Part shown: positions 37,878 through 47,527 of the stretch, in pieces
Position numbering within the stretch: position 1 is the stretch's first letter
Layout: each line of letters opens with the position of its first letter
Source of the DNA: Bradyrhizobium ontarionense
GTDB taxonomy: Bacteria; Pseudomonadota; Alphaproteobacteria; Rhizobiales; Xanthobacteraceae
Assembly: GCF_021088345.1 (NCBI RefSeq)
Contig: NZ_CP088156.1
Coordinates: 1,488,001 to 1,552,000, forward strand
Length of the DNA: 64,000 bases
Reading direction: 5' to 3'
Notes under the pieces: generated by a model
What the model was told of the DNA's origin: nothing
The model's input: only the letters and a program-made list of their open reading frames with translations
The model's database searches: none
Position numbers and translations under genes: made by a program

Positions 37878-39101
37878 CTAAGATGCTTTTGCGGCGATTT
37901 GAGGCAAGAGGCCCGCGGCCCTTTTTCGCGCATCATGGTCAATGGCGATCGCGTCGTCCGCCGACGTCAGCGGTGCCAAATTACCTGAACGGGTCCAATT
38001 CTCGAGGGTGGCCTCGACCAGCCGGGCAATGGCGCCGAAACGGATCTGCCCAGCAATGAAGGCGGCCACCGCCACCTCATTCGCGGCATTGAAGACAGTC
38101 GTCGCGCCGTGGCCGGCGCGCAGCGAATCGTAGGCCAGCCGCAGGCCGGGGAAGCGCTCGAAATCCGGCGCCTCGAACGTCAATGTGCCGATCTTGGCGA
38201 GGTCCAGCCGATCCGAGGGGCCCTTGATGCGTTCCGGCCACCCCAGGCAATGGGCGATCGGGATCCGCATGTCGGGGGCGCCGAGCTGGGCCACGACCGA
38301 CCGGTCCGAGAACTCGACCATGCCGTGGACGATCGACTGCGGATGCACCAGCACGTCGATCTCATCAGGTGACAGCGCGAACAGGTAGGACGCCTCGATC
38401 ACCTCGAGGCCCTTGTTCATCATCGAGGCCGAATCGATCGTGATCTTCTGGCCCATGCTCCAGTTCGGATGCTTGAGCGCCTGGGCGAGCGTCGCCTGCT
38501 CGATGTCGGCAGCGGCCCAGGTCCGGAACGGTCCGCCGGAGGCGGTGATGATCACGCGCACCAGTTCCTCGCGATTGCCGGAGGACAGCGCCTGGAACAG
38601 CGCATTGTGCTCCGAATCGGCCGGCAGGATGCAGGCCCCGGCCTGCGCCGCGCGCTGCATGAAGAAATCGCCGGCACAGACCAGGCATTCCTTGTTGGCG
38701 AGCGCAACGGTGGCGCCGCGGTCGACCGCAGCCAGCGCCGGCTTCAGGCCGGCCGCGCCGGACACCGCCGCCATGACCCAGTCGGCGGGACGGGCGGCGG
38801 CCTCAATGATGGCGCTCTCCCCTGCTCCGCATTCGATCCCGGTGCCGGCCAGCGCATCGCGCAGCTCGTCGAGCCCTGCGGGATCGGCGACCGCCACGAA
38901 TCGCGGGCTGAACTCCCGAGCGAGCTTGGCCAGCCCCTGGACGTTGCTGTTACCGGTCAGCGCCTCGACCCGGTAGCGCTCGGGCGCGCCGCGCAACAGG
39001 TCCATGGTCGAATCGCCGATCGAGCCGGTGGCGCCGAGCACGGTGATGCTGCGCACCTCCGCGAGGCCGGCCGTGTTGTTCCGCAATGGCACTGCGCTCA
39101 T
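37878..39101 (-). CDS. dxr: 1-deoxy-D-xylulose 5-phosphate reductoisomerase
   Basis: Second enzyme of the MEP isoprenoid pathway, NADPH dependent. 407 residues: Rossmann motif [20 protein letters not shown], metal and substrate site [33 protein letters not shown] and the flexible loop with [15 protein letters not shown]. It supplies precursors for UppS in the same gene run. Confidence 0.97.
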   Translation of the reverse strand: MSAVPLRNNTAGLAEVRSITVLGATGSIGDSTMDLLRGAPERYRVEALTGNSNVQGLAKLAREFSPRFVAVADPAGLDELRDALAGTGIECGAGESAIIEAAARPADWVMAAVSGAAGLKPALAAVDRGATVALANKECLVCAGDFFMQRAAQAGACILPADSEHNALFQALSSGNREELVRVIITASGGPFRTWAAADIEQATLAQALKHPNWSMGQKITIDSASMMNKGLEVIEASYLFALSPDEIDVLVHPQSIVHGMVEFSDRSVVAQLGAPDMRIPIAHCLGWPERIKGPSDRLDLAKIGTLTFEAPDFERFPGLRLAYDSLRAGHGATTVFNAANEVAVAAFIAGQIRFGAIARLVEATLENWTRSGNLAPLTSADDAIAIDHDARKRAAGLLPQIAAKAS

Positions 39102-39138
39102 GTTCTCACCAAAAATCTCGACCGGTCAGGAGGGCCGG

Positions 39139-39990
39139 TCACCAAACCAGAAGACCGCGGCCGACACCATCGAGGCCGCCCCGCAGCAAACCCACGATCG
39201 CCGCAAAGACGATCGCCGCGACATAGCCGTCCAGGCGGTCCAATAGGCCGCCATGGCCCGGAATGATGTGACTGGAGTCCTTGACCCCGAAGCGTCGCTT
39301 GACGGCGGATTCGAGCAGGTCGCCGAGCTGAGACACCACCGACAGCACCGCCGCCACCACGACCATTGCCACCAGCCCGCCGGCATCGGCAAGCGACCAG
39401 CCGGCGGAGACCACGAGGCTGGCGGCGAAGCCGCCGATCGCCCCGGCCCAGGTCTTGTTCGGGCTGATCCGCGGCGCGAGCTTCGGCCCGCCGATGCCGC
39501 GTCCTGCGACATAACCGCCGATGTCGCTCGCCCACACGACCAGGAAGACCAGCACCAACGCCTGCCATCCGTGCGCGGCGTCGAACCGCACCAGCACGGA
39601 GGCGAGCTCGGCGGCTGAGGCATAGACGAAGCCGGTCGCGACCCAGGCGCGACGCCCGGCAGCGAGAGCCGTGACGAGCAGGAGCCCGAGGCCGAGCACA
39701 ACGACGGCGAAGTCGACCAGACCAAAGGCGCAGCAGATGCCGGCGACCGCGATGGCCAGGGCGCCGGCCGTGCCGACGCTGACGGCCCGGCCCTCGCCGA
39801 CCACCATCAGCCATTCGAGATAGAGGCCGGCCGCGACCACCGTGACCAGCACGGTCCAGAACACCCCGCCGGCATAGGCTGCCCCGAGCGCCAGCGGCAC
39901 CAGCACGAGCGCAGCCGCGACCCGCAGCAGGAGATTGTGCTGCCCGGCTCTTGCGGCGTCTGCGACGGCTGCGGTGTCGGGCTTGCTCAC
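39139..39990 (-). CDS. cdsA: phosphatidate cytidylyltransferase
   Basis: Makes CDP-diacylglycerol for all phospholipids. 283 residues, about seven to eight membrane helices. The family signature [20 protein letters not shown] followed by [16 protein letters not shown] is complete near residue 210. The start is GTG 39990, and its GTGA overlaps the uppS stop by 4 nt. Confidence 0.96.
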   Translation of the reverse strand: MSKPDTAAVADAARAGQHNLLLRVAAALVLVPLALGAAYAGGVFWTVLVTVVAAGLYLEWLMVVGEGRAVSVGTAGALAIAVAGICCAFGLVDFAVVVLGLGLLLVTALAAGRRAWVATGFVYASAAELASVLVRFDAAHGWQALVLVFLVVWASDIGGYVAGRGIGGPKLAPRISPNKTWAGAIGGFAASLVVSAGWSLADAGGLVAMVVVAAVLSVVSQLGDLLESAVKRRFGVKDSSHIIPGHGGLLDRLDGYVAAIVFAAIVGLLRGGLDGVGRGLLVW

Positions 39991-40745
39991 GAGGCGGTTT
40001 TCGCCACGAGGCCGCCGAAGCGGCGTTCACGCCGGCCGAACTCGGCAATCGCGCCTTCGAGCGTGGTCTTGTCGAAGTCGGGCCAATGGACCGAAACGAA
40101 GACGAGCTCGCTATAGGCGGCCTGCCACATCAGGAAGTTCGACAGCCGCTGCTCGCCGCTGGTGCGAATGATCAGATCAGGATCGGGAATATCGGGCGCA
40201 TCGAGATGACTGCCGATGGCGTCAGCATCGATCGAGGCCGGATCGCGGCGGCCTTCGGCGACCTCGCGCGCAAGCCGCTGCGCTGCGCGCGCGATCTCCT
40301 GGCGCGAACCGTAATTGAAAGCGACAACGAGCGTGAGCTTGGTATTGCCCGATGTCAGTTCCTCGGCTTCGCTCAGCAGCGCGCAGATGTCGGGCTCGAG
40401 CCCGGCGCGCTCACCGATCACCCGGACCCGCACGCCGTCGCGATGCAGGGTGGCGAGATCATTGCGGATGAAACGGCGCAACAGCCCGAACAGGTCGCCG
40501 ATCTCGGTCGCCGGACGCGACCAGTTTTCGGACGAGAACGAGAAGATCGTGAGATAACGGATGCCGAGCTCGTGCGAGGCGCGGACCACGCGGCGCAGCG
40601 CGTCGACGCCGCGGCGATGACCTTCCGCGCGCGGCAGCCCGCGCGCCGCGGCCCAGCGGCCGTTGCCGTCCATGATGATGGCAACATGGGCCGGGCCGTC
40701 GGAGCAATCCGGCGCCTCCGTCACGGGGGCCGCGGCTTTGGACAT
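39987..40745 (-). CDS. uppS: undecaprenyl diphosphate synthase (cis-prenyltransferase)
   Basis: Builds the C55 carrier for peptidoglycan and LPS. 252 residues. Motifs: [19 protein letters not shown] (catalytic Asp), [23 protein letters not shown] and [23 protein letters not shown] 40745 with AAGGA eight bases upstream is preferred over ATG 40754. Overlaps cdsA by 4 nt and lies 12 bases after frr. Confidence 0.96.
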   Translation of the reverse strand: MSKAAAPVTEAPDCSDGPAHVAIIMDGNGRWAAARGLPRAEGHRRGVDALRRVVRASHELGIRYLTIFSFSSENWSRPATEIGDLFGLLRRFIRNDLATLHRDGVRVRVIGERAGLEPDICALLSEAEELTSGNTKLTLVVAFNYGSRQEIARAAQRLAREVAEGRRDPASIDADAIGSHLDAPDIPDPDLIIRTSGEQRLSNFLMWQAAYSELVFVSVHWPDFDKTTLEGAIAEFGRRERRFGGLVAKTAS

Positions 40746-40757
40746 GAAAAGCATCCT

Positions 40758-41321
40758 TCAGACGGTGAGGATTTCCTTTTCCTTCGCCGTCAGCAACTGA
40801 TCGATCTCCGAGATCACGCTGTCGGTCGCCTTCTGCACGTCGGCGGCGATGCGCTCCTGATCATCCTCGGAAATCTCGTGATTCTTTTCGAGCTTCTTGG
40901 CCGCATCGAGACCGTCGCGGCGGACGTGGCGGACGGCGACGCGCGCGGCTTCCGCATATTTGTGCGCGACCTTGACCAGCTCCTTGCGGCGCTCCTGGTT
41001 GAGCTCGGGAATCCGCAGCCGGATCACCTGCCCTTCGGTCGCCGGCGACAGGCCGAGGTTGGAATCGACGATCGCCTTCTCGACCGCCTTCACCATCGTG
41101 CGGTCCCACACCTGCACCGAGAGCAGGCGCGGCTCGGGCACGGAGACGGTGGCGAGCTGGTTGAGCGGCATGTGCGAGCCATACGCCTCGACCTGGACCG
41201 GCTCCACCATCGACGCCGAGGCCCGGCCGGTGCGCAGTCCGCCGAGCTCGTGCTTCAGCGCCTGGGTCGCGCCCTGCATGCGGCGCTTCAATTCGTTGAG
41301 ATCGAACTTGTCCGTGGACAT
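40758..41321 (-). CDS. frr: ribosome recycling factor
   Basis: With EF-G it splits post-termination ribosomes. 187 residues, the usual length, three-helix bundle plus small beta domain: [63 protein letters not shown] 41321 is supported by gaaaggaaagcgtg upstream. Confidence 0.97.
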   Translation of the reverse strand: MSTDKFDLNELKRRMQGATQALKHELGGLRTGRASASMVEPVQVEAYGSHMPLNQLATVSVPEPRLLSVQVWDRTMVKAVEKAIVDSNLGLSPATEGQVIRLRIPELNQERRKELVKVAHKYAEAARVAVRHVRRDGLDAAKKLEKNHEISEDDQERIAADVQKATDSVISEIDQLLTAKEKEILTV

Positions 41322-41487
41322 CACGCTTTCCTTTCTGCAACCCGGGACTCTCAGGTCCGTTTCGCGCGCCTCCTTGAGGGAGGCTGCCGGCCGGACTCGA
41401 CGCATGCCGGGCAAATCTCTGTCTCGCCTTCGCTTCTACCGCAGGCCCGGGATCGGTCCAACACCGGCAAACCGACGGTGCCGCGGT

Positions 41488-42204
41488 TCAACCCGCGACG
41501 ATGGTACCGCGCCCGCTGCCCTGCAACATCGCACCGATCGAGCCGGGTTCGGCAATTGAGAAAACAATGATAGGCAGCGACGTCTCGCGGGCAAGCGCGA
41601 ATGCAGTCGCATCCATGACCTTGTAGCCGCCCTCGATCGCCTGCGAATGGGTCAGCCGGTCGAATCGCTTCGCGGTTGGATCCTTCTTGGGATCGGCACT
41701 GTAGACGCCATCGACATTGGTGGCCTTGAGCACCGCCTGGGCGCCGATCTCGGCGGCCCGCAGCACGGCGGTGGTGTCGGTCGTGAAGAAGGGATTGCCG
41801 GTGCCGCCGCCGAGCAGCACGATGCGGCCTTCGGCCAGCAATTTGTGCGCCGCGGCACGGGTGAAGAGCTCGCACACTTCCGGCATCACGAACGCCGAGA
41901 GCGCCTGCGCCGGAGTGCCTTTGCGCTGGATCGCGGCTTCCAAGGCCAGGCAATTCATGACGGTCGCAAGCATGCCCATCGTATCGCCGGTCGGGCGCGA
42001 CACGCCCTTCGACGAAACTTCCACGCCGCGCACCATGTTGCCGCCGCCGACCACGACGGCGATCTCGACGCCGAGCTTCTGGGCCGCAATCAGGTCGTCG
42101 GCGATGCGATCGACGGTCGCCTGGTCGATGCCGAAGGCGTGGCTACCGGCGAGATACTCGCCCGACAGCTTGATGACGACGCGACGATAGAGCGGCTCAG
42201 CCAT
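41488..42204 (-). CDS. pyrH: uridylate kinase
   Basis: Phosphorylates UMP to UDP; allosteric hexamer of the amino-acid-kinase fold. 238 residues with [57 protein letters not shown] and [13 protein letters not shown]. In the conserved rpsB-tsf-pyrH-frr order. The 166-base gap to frr shows no clear structure. Confidence 0.97.
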   Translation of the reverse strand: MAEPLYRRVVIKLSGEYLAGSHAFGIDQATVDRIADDLIAAQKLGVEIAVVVGGGNMVRGVEVSSKGVSRPTGDTMGMLATVMNCLALEAAIQRKGTPAQALSAFVMPEVCELFTRAAAHKLLAEGRIVLLGGGTGNPFFTTDTTAVLRAAEIGAQAVLKATNVDGVYSADPKKDPTAKRFDRLTHSQAIEGGYKVMDATAFALARETSLPIIVFSIAEPGSIGAMLQGSGRGTIVAG

Positions 42205-42278
42205 TCGCCAATGCTTCCCTGTCCCGCGCGTTGAGATCCGGCGCGACGGCCGCGCCGGATCGAGACGACATCCAGTCG

Positions 42279-43202
42279 TTACTTCTTGCCGCTGGCCGCC
42301 GCCACTTCGGCGGCGAAGTCGGTCTCTTCCTTCTCGATGCCCTCGCCGAGCGCATAGCGGACGAAACCGGCAACCTTGATCGGACCGCCAACCTTGCCTT
42401 CGGCTTCCTTCAGCGCCTGCGCGACCGACTTGCCGCTGTCGTGGATGAAGGCCTGCTCCAGCAGAGTGACTTCCTTGTAGTAGGTCTTCAGGCCGGACTC
42501 GACGATCTTCTCGATCACGTTTTCCGGCTTGCCCTGCTGCCGATACTTGTCGGCGAGCACGTCTTTCTCGCGCTTGACGAGTTCCGGATCGAGGCCGGCG
42601 GCATCGATCGCCTGCGGGTTGGCCGCCGCGACATGCATCGCGAGCTGACGCCCGAGCACTGCGAGTTCGTCGGTCTTGCCAGGCGATTCCAGCGCCACGA
42701 TCACGCCGAGCTTGCCCGCGCCTTCGATCACGGCGCCATGGACGTAGCTCGACACCACACCTTCGCTCACTTCGAGCGAAGCCGCGCGGCGCAGCGTCTG
42801 GTTCTCACCGATGGTCGCGATCGAATCGGCGATCGCGGCCTCGACGGTGATGCTGCCGACTTTCGCGGCCTTGATCTTCTCCACGTCGGAGCCGACGTCG
42901 AGCGCGACCTGGGCGATCATCTTGACCAGACCCTGGAAGTGCTCGTTGCGCGCGACGAAGTCGGTCTCGGAGTTGACCTCGACGACGACGCCCTTCTTGC
43001 CCGAGGTGAGCGCGCCGATCAGACCCTCGGCCGCAACGCGTCCGGCCTTCTTTGCAGCTTTCGACAAGCCCTTCTTGCGCAGCCAATCCTGCGCGGCCTG
43101 CATGTCGCCGCCGGTCTCGGTGAGCGCAGCCTTGCAGTCCATCATGCCCGCGCCGGTCGACTCGCGCAGGTCCTTCACCATCGCTGCGGTGATATTAGCC
43201 AT
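42279..43202 (-). CDS. tsf: translation elongation factor Ts
   Basis: Nucleotide-exchange factor for EF-Tu. 307 residues: N-terminal UBA-like [20 protein letters not shown] and [17 protein letters not shown], then the core with [20 protein letters not shown]. Follows rpsB across 128 bases that contain a perfect GC-rich inverted repeat. Confidence 0.97.
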   Translation of the reverse strand: MANITAAMVKDLRESTGAGMMDCKAALTETGGDMQAAQDWLRKKGLSKAAKKAGRVAAEGLIGALTSGKKGVVVEVNSETDFVARNEHFQGLVKMIAQVALDVGSDVEKIKAAKVGSITVEAAIADSIATIGENQTLRRAASLEVSEGVVSSYVHGAVIEGAGKLGVIVALESPGKTDELAVLGRQLAMHVAAANPQAIDAAGLDPELVKREKDVLADKYRQQGKPENVIEKIVESGLKTYYKEVTLLEQAFIHDSGKSVAQALKEAEGKVGGPIKVAGFVRYALGEGIEKEETDFAAEVAAASGKK

Positions 43203-43291
43203 CGTTGAACGTCCTTTTGCCTGTCCAAAGCGCGACGCAGCGGACGACGTCTCGCCATCCGCTGCCAGGAAATACCTCGATCAGTCGCGAT

Positions 43292-43312
43292 GGCCGGCGT
43301 CCGACGCCGGCC
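43292..43312 (-). promoter_or_regulatory. perfect hairpin between rpsB and tsf
   Basis: ggccggcgtc - c - gacgccggcc, 10-bp arms, in the rpsB-tsf intercistronic region. No T tract, so more likely an RNA processing or attenuation element that adjusts tsf relative to rpsB than a full terminator. Confidence 0.45.
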
Positions 43313-43330
43313 AGATAGTCTTGCGTCGTC

Positions 43331-44323
43331 TTACGCGTCGGCGAGCGACTTGGCCTGGGCGACCCAGGCATCGGCACGGCTCGGCAGACCGACTTCTTCG
43401 CCGATCTTGTGAGCGGTGTCGTGGTTCAGCTCGGCGAGCTGCCAGTAGTGGAAGACGCCGAGGTCGTTGAGCTTCTTCTCGATCGCCCCCGACACGCCGG
43501 TGAGCTTCTTGAGGTCGTCGGCGGTGCCGCGCGGACCGGGCAGCCCCTGGAACGTCGCGGCCGCCGTCGCTGCCGGAAGCTCTTCCTCGAGCGGCGCGGA
43601 AGAGGCGCCGACATCGATGCCGAGCTCGCCCTGCGCACGCGAGATGCCGTCGATGGCGGCGCGCGCAATCAGGTCGCAATACAGCGTAATGGCCCGACCG
43701 GCGTCGTCATTGCCGGGAACGACATAGGTGATGCCCTTCGGATCGCAATTGGTGTCGACGATCGCGGCGACCGGGATGTTGAGGCGCTGGGCCTCCTGGA
43801 TCGCGATGTCTTCCTTGTTCGTGTCGATCACGAAGATCATGTCGGGCAGACCGCCCATGTCCTTGATGCCGCCGAGCGAGCGGTCGAGCTTGTCGCGCTC
43901 GCGCTGCAAGGTCAGCCGCTCCTTCTTGGTGTAGGAGCTGGCTTCGCCCGAGGACAGCACCTCGTCGAGGTGACGCAGGCGCTTGATCGACGCCGAGATC
44001 GTCTTCCAGTTGGTCAGCGTGCCGCCGAGCCAGCGCGAATTGACGAAATACTGGGCGCAGCGCTTGGCCGCGTCAGCCACGTTGTCCTGGGCCTGGCGCT
44101 TGGTGCCGACGAACAGGATACGGCCGCCCTTGGCGACGGTGTCGCTGACCGCCTGCAGTGCCGTGTGCAGCAGCGGCACGGTCTGGGCGAGGTCGATGAT
44201 GTGGATGTTGTTGCGGCTTCCGAAAATGAAATCGGCCATTTTCGGGTTCCAGCGGTGAGACTGGTGACCAAAGTGAACGCCAGCTTCGAGCAGCTGGCGC
44301 ATAGTGAAGTCGGGCAGCGCCAT
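43331..44323 (-). CDS. rpsB: 30S ribosomal protein S2 with long C-terminal extension
   Basis: 330 residues against about 240 in E. coli. The S2 core ([51 protein letters not shown] segment, [20 protein letters not shown]) ends near residue 230. Residues about 235-330 form an alphaproteobacterial add-on with helix-hairpin-helix-like text ([40 protein letters not shown]). First gene of the minus-strand essential run; promoter and leader are listed separately. Confidence 0.97.
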   Translation of the reverse strand: MALPDFTMRQLLEAGVHFGHQSHRWNPKMADFIFGSRNNIHIIDLAQTVPLLHTALQAVSDTVAKGGRILFVGTKRQAQDNVADAAKRCAQYFVNSRWLGGTLTNWKTISASIKRLRHLDEVLSSGEASSYTKKERLTLQRERDKLDRSLGGIKDMGGLPDMIFVIDTNKEDIAIQEAQRLNIPVAAIVDTNCDPKGITYVVPGNDDAGRAITLYCDLIARAAIDGISRAQGELGIDVGASSAPLEEELPAATAAATFQGLPGPRGTADDLKKLTGVSGAIEKKLNDLGVFHYWQLAELNHDTAHKIGEEVGLPSRADAWVAQAKSLADA

Positions 44324-44364
44324 AGGATGATACTCCGGTTGTTCCTCCGGAAACGCGTGAGCAA

Positions 44365-44386
44365 AAACGGGCCGTTAAGGCCCGGC
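44365..44386 (-). terminator. terminator-like hairpin in the rpsB 5' leader (candidate attenuator)
   Basis: On the minus strand: cgggcc - ttaac - ggcccg followed by TTTTT, that is 6-bp stem, 5-nt loop, U tract. It lies about 50-70 bases after the predicted transcription start and 42 bases before the rpsB ATG, where a full terminator would block the operon, so conditional read-through is implied. Confidence 0.55.
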
Positions 44387-44438
44387 TTGCCACCGGACGC
44401 CCTCTTTGAGAGCCAAGTTTCCGTGTGAGATGGCGCGC

Positions 44439-44466
44439 TATATAGCCGGATTTTCGCGCAACGCAA
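44439..44466 (-). promoter_or_regulatory. rpsB: rpsB promoter
   Basis: Minus strand TTGCGT (44466-44461), 16-base spacer, TATATA (44444-44439), close to the sigma-70/RpoD consensus. The 5' leader to ATG 44323 is about 105-110 bases. Confidence 0.7.
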
Positions 44467-44477
44467 GGAAAATGGGC

Positions 44478-44999
44478 CTATTCGGCCTGCAGAAGCTCCG
44501 TGAGGACCGTCTTCGCCTGCGATTCCTGAAGCGGAACGAAATCGACTGGCCCCTTATTGTCCGCCCCCGACGAGGCCGCAGCCATCACGCCCATGCCGAC
44601 CAGACCGAACGCCATTCCCCCGCCCTGCATGGCCCTGGATCGATCGCTGGGCCTGATCGAGAAGAAATAGGTTCGCCCGGGCTCGGTATTGAAATCGAGG
44701 ATGGAATCGCCCGGGAACAGCGTCTGGGTCGCCACGAGATGGTGCGGTCCCGCCGGTCGGTCGAGATAGACGTAGGTGCCGGGCAGGAGCCGACTCAACG
44801 CAACGCCGTCGACCTTGGCGTCGCAGCTGGTCCTGTCCAGCCAGGAGTCCTTCAAGCTCATGATGACGATGCGGGAGTGGCCGGGTCGCGGCGATCCGAT
44901 CTTCTGCGATACCACCGCGTATTCGGTCCCCTCCTTGCCGGTAAGGCACCCTGATACCAAGAAGGCCGATCCCAGCCCCAAGAACGCGCGTCGGTTCAT
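44478..44999 (-). CDS. small lipoprotein, DUF2846-like
   Basis: 173 residues with a lipoprotein signal: NRRAFLGLGSAFLVSGC, lipobox LVSGC at about residues 14-18, tail CLTGKEGTEYAVV. The body (PRPGHSRIVIMSLKDSWLDR, LLPGTYVYLDRPAGPHHLVA, EPGRTYFFSIRP) reads like DUF2846-type envelope proteins that hold a transthyretin-like beta sandwich. Last of four minus-strand genes after the caspase-like/protease/FHA set and just upstream of the rpsB promoter. Function unknown. Confidence 0.7.
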   Translation of the reverse strand: MNRRAFLGLGSAFLVSGCLTGKEGTEYAVVSQKIGSPRPGHSRIVIMSLKDSWLDRTSCDAKVDGVALSRLLPGTYVYLDRPAGPHHLVATQTLFPGDSILDFNTEPGRTYFFSIRPSDRSRAMQGGGMAFGLVGMGVMAAASSGADNKGPVDFVPLQESQAKTVLTELLQAE

Positions 45000-45089
45000 C
45001 CTGAAGTCCCCCGTAAAACCCCGGAACCGAGGCTATGACGGGAACCCGCAAACTTTCAACCTCTGGCGGCAAAGAGAGTGGAACTGTGC

Positions 45090-46052
45090 TCAGCGCTCCA
45101 CACCCGTGCCTCTCGCCTCGGTGCGGGCCGCATCGAGCTCGCCCTTCAGCTTCGCGACGTCATCGAGAAAGGCGCGCTCGTCGCGCAGCGGAACCAGGCG
45201 CAATGACGGGGGCAGGACGACGTGGGTGACGTTGGGCCGGCCCGAATTCGCGAACGCCTCCGACCGCTGCAGGGTCTGGACAGCGATCGCCACGACCAGC
45301 AGCAAACCGACCACAAGGCCTTTGGCCAGCAGATGCGTGCGTCCGACCTCCCGCAGATGCAGGAAGCATATCGCCGCAAGAACGATCCATGATGCGACGT
45401 AGCCATAGGTGAACACGGCGGTCCAGGTCAGGGCAAACGAGGCAACCTGCGCAAACTCGCTATAGATCCAGAAGGCGACCAGCCCGGCCTCTGCGATCAG
45501 GAGATGGCGCACAAAGTGCGAGCGTCCGGAAAACAGGCGTGCCAGCAGCGCCCAGACGCCGACCCACGCCGTGACGACCCCGATCATCGTGAGGGTCGGC
45601 ACGAGATAGTCGGACAGATGCGCCTCCGAGGTCTGCGCAAACCAGACCATCATCGCGTTGAGGGCGAGCAGCACGGCGCCGAGCGCAATTGCGGCGACGA
45701 TCGGGAGCGCGCCACGCTCGGATCCCGCCAGCCGTTCGGGCTCGACGGCATGCCCCGCCTCCCGCACCCGAAGCAGGGTCTGTCCGATCCGGATCGGCTT
45801 GATGCCGTCGAGAACGAGCTGCTGCTTTCGGCTCCTGCTGCGGTCGAGATACATGCCGTTGGCGCTGCCGAGATCTTCCGCGACGAGTTGTCCCTCGCCG
45901 TCACGGAAGATGCGGACGTGACGCACAGCCACGTAGGGATCATCGACAATGACGTGGTTGTCGTAGCCGCGGCCGATGCTGATCTCGGCGGCATCGAGGC
46001 GGAAGCGCCCGGCAACGTCGCGATGCCTGGAGAGGATCTCGACCCAGATCAT
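45090..46052 (-). CDS. FHA-domain membrane protein
   Basis: 320 residues. Residues 1-105 are a forkhead-associated domain (phosphothreonine reader): ISIGRGYDNHVIVDDPYVAV, RHVRIF, LGSANGMYLDRS. The usual Ser before the xxH of the binding face is Val (VAVRH), so phosphopeptide binding may be altered. About six membrane helices follow (GALPIVAAIALGAVLLALNA onwards), then a C-terminal coiled-coil-like tail (FLDDVAKLKGELDAARTEAR). ATG overlaps the stop of the protease gene by 4 nt (ATGA), so the two proteins are made together. Confidence 0.85.
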   Translation of the reverse strand: MIWVEILSRHRDVAGRFRLDAAEISIGRGYDNHVIVDDPYVAVRHVRIFRDGEGQLVAEDLGSANGMYLDRSRSRKQQLVLDGIKPIRIGQTLLRVREAGHAVEPERLAGSERGALPIVAAIALGAVLLALNAMMVWFAQTSEAHLSDYLVPTLTMIGVVTAWVGVWALLARLFSGRSHFVRHLLIAEAGLVAFWIYSEFAQVASFALTWTAVFTYGYVASWIVLAAICFLHLREVGRTHLLAKGLVVGLLLVVAIAVQTLQRSEAFANSGRPNVTHVVLPPSLRLVPLRDERAFLDDVAKLKGELDAARTEARGTGVER

Positions 46053-47398
46053 CGCACGGCCTGCAAACGCTCGAGGAAGCTCTTGCCAAGCTGTAACGCG
46101 TCGTCATAGGCGATCGCCTGCAGGCTGAGGCGTGAGACCAGCGCTTCGTCGGCGTGGTCCTGTGTCACGGCGACCATCGCCACGTCGTAGAGGCCGTCGA
46201 ACTCGCGATAACCTTGCGCGCACCAGATGACCCGCAGCGGCGGATGCTCGGCTGCGGCCGGCGCCATGCCCACGAAATCCTCATTGCAGTGCTGCGGCGT
46301 GTACCATTTGCGGAATGAGCCGCCCAGCGTGAGCCGGGGCTGCGCCAACTGAGTCAGCACGGTCGCGAACTGGAATTGGTTGAGATCGATCGATTTCGCA
46401 TAGGCGTGACTGACCTCGACGGCGCCCGTGTTCAGGTCGGACGCGACATACACGCTCGCCTCGGCTTTGCAGCTCGTCGAATTGATGCTGGCGCGCGGCT
46501 TCGGCGAGGCGCTGGCGTTGGTGCTGGCCCAGCATTCGAACCACGCCGCGCGCGTTTCCGGCGCCTGATAGGACCCAAATACGCGGTCGCGGAAGCCCTC
46601 CTCGCCCAAGGATTTGTAGAGCGCCCCGCGCCAGCTGACGAGCTGCGCGATCACGTCCTTGCGCAGATCCGCCGGCGCAGGCTTCGCATCCTGTCCTCGT
46701 GCCACCAGCGCAGCAGCGAAGCGCGCCGGCACCAGGAAGCTGATCAACTGCCCGCCGCGCCGGGTCGCGACGTTGACGCCGACCACCTGCCCTTGCGCAT
46801 TGACCGCCGGACCGCCGCTCATGCCGGGATTGAGCGCGCCGGTGAAGTGGATGTGATCGTTGTAACTGTGCTCGACGAGGCCGTTATACGTGCCTTCAAT
46901 GATGGTGAAGCCGAGATCGAGCGGGTTGCCGAGCGAATACAGCCGCTCGCCCTTCGGCAGGCTGCCATCGAGCGCGGCCTTGTCGAAGCCGAAGAACGGC
47001 GCGTTCTGCTTCTCGACCCGAACGAGCGCAAGATCGTTCGGCAGGTCGACGGCGAGCAGCGCCACCGCACCCTGCGTGCCATCGGCTCCGGTATATTCGA
47101 GCCGATAGGTCTTGGGCTCGAGCGCGGCATCGGAGACCACGTGATAGTTCGTGATCGCAAGTCCGTCGGCCGAGACCAGGAAGCCAGACCCGGTCGAGGT
47201 CTGGCGGCCGGCATCGGCGACGAGCGTGCGGATCTGAAGCAGGCGCGGCGGCGCCGAGGCATAGACGGTTTCGGCGCCAGGCAACGGCTGCGATTCGGCC
47301 CGCGACGGGAGGCCTGCGACGCCAGCACTGCAAAGGGCGGCCATGATGGCGCTTCGCCAGAACAGCGCGCGCACGATACCAATAAACGCTGAAATCAA
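46049..47398 (-). CDS. trypsin-like serine protease (S1C/HtrA-type) with C-terminal extension
   Basis: 449 residues; a hydrophobic N terminus acts as signal/anchor (cleavage after GLPSRAES region). The catalytic triad is readable: His86 in ITNYHVV, Asp122 in PNDLALV, Ser194 in NPGMSGGPAV. There is no PDZ domain; instead about 230 residues of unknown fold with several Cys (WFECW, STSCKA, HCNED, IWCAQG), suggesting disulfides in the periplasm. Overlaps the FHA gene by 4 nt and follows the caspase-like gene after 129 bases. Confidence 0.88.
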   Translation of the reverse strand: MISAFIGIVRALFWRSAIMAALCSAGVAGLPSRAESQPLPGAETVYASAPPRLLQIRTLVADAGRQTSTGSGFLVSADGLAITNYHVVSDAALEPKTYRLEYTGADGTQGAVALLAVDLPNDLALVRVEKQNAPFFGFDKAALDGSLPKGERLYSLGNPLDLGFTIIEGTYNGLVEHSYNDHIHFTGALNPGMSGGPAVNAQGQVVGVNVATRRGGQLISFLVPARFAAALVARGQDAKPAPADLRKDVIAQLVSWRGALYKSLGEEGFRDRVFGSYQAPETRAAWFECWASTNASASPKPRASINSTSCKAEASVYVASDLNTGAVEVSHAYAKSIDLNQFQFATVLTQLAQPRLTLGGSFRKWYTPQHCNEDFVGMAPAAAEHPPLRVIWCAQGYREFDGLYDVAMVAVTQDHADEALVSRLSLQAIAYDDALQLGKSFLERLQAVR

Positions 47399-47527
47399 TG
47401 ATGCCCCCGCAACACGTCGTCGGCTGCCGACGTCCTGCGCCCACGATCGATCAGTCCGGCGGTCCGGCAGATATCGAAAACAGGCCGACGTTGCAACCGC
47501 TGCGCCGCCAAACCGACGCGCGACGGC

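Noticed and set aside
43200..43217. gaac-gtccttt-tgcc near tsf as a LexA box
   Set aside because: The second half-site has two mismatches and it lies in a ribosomal operon spacer; chance.
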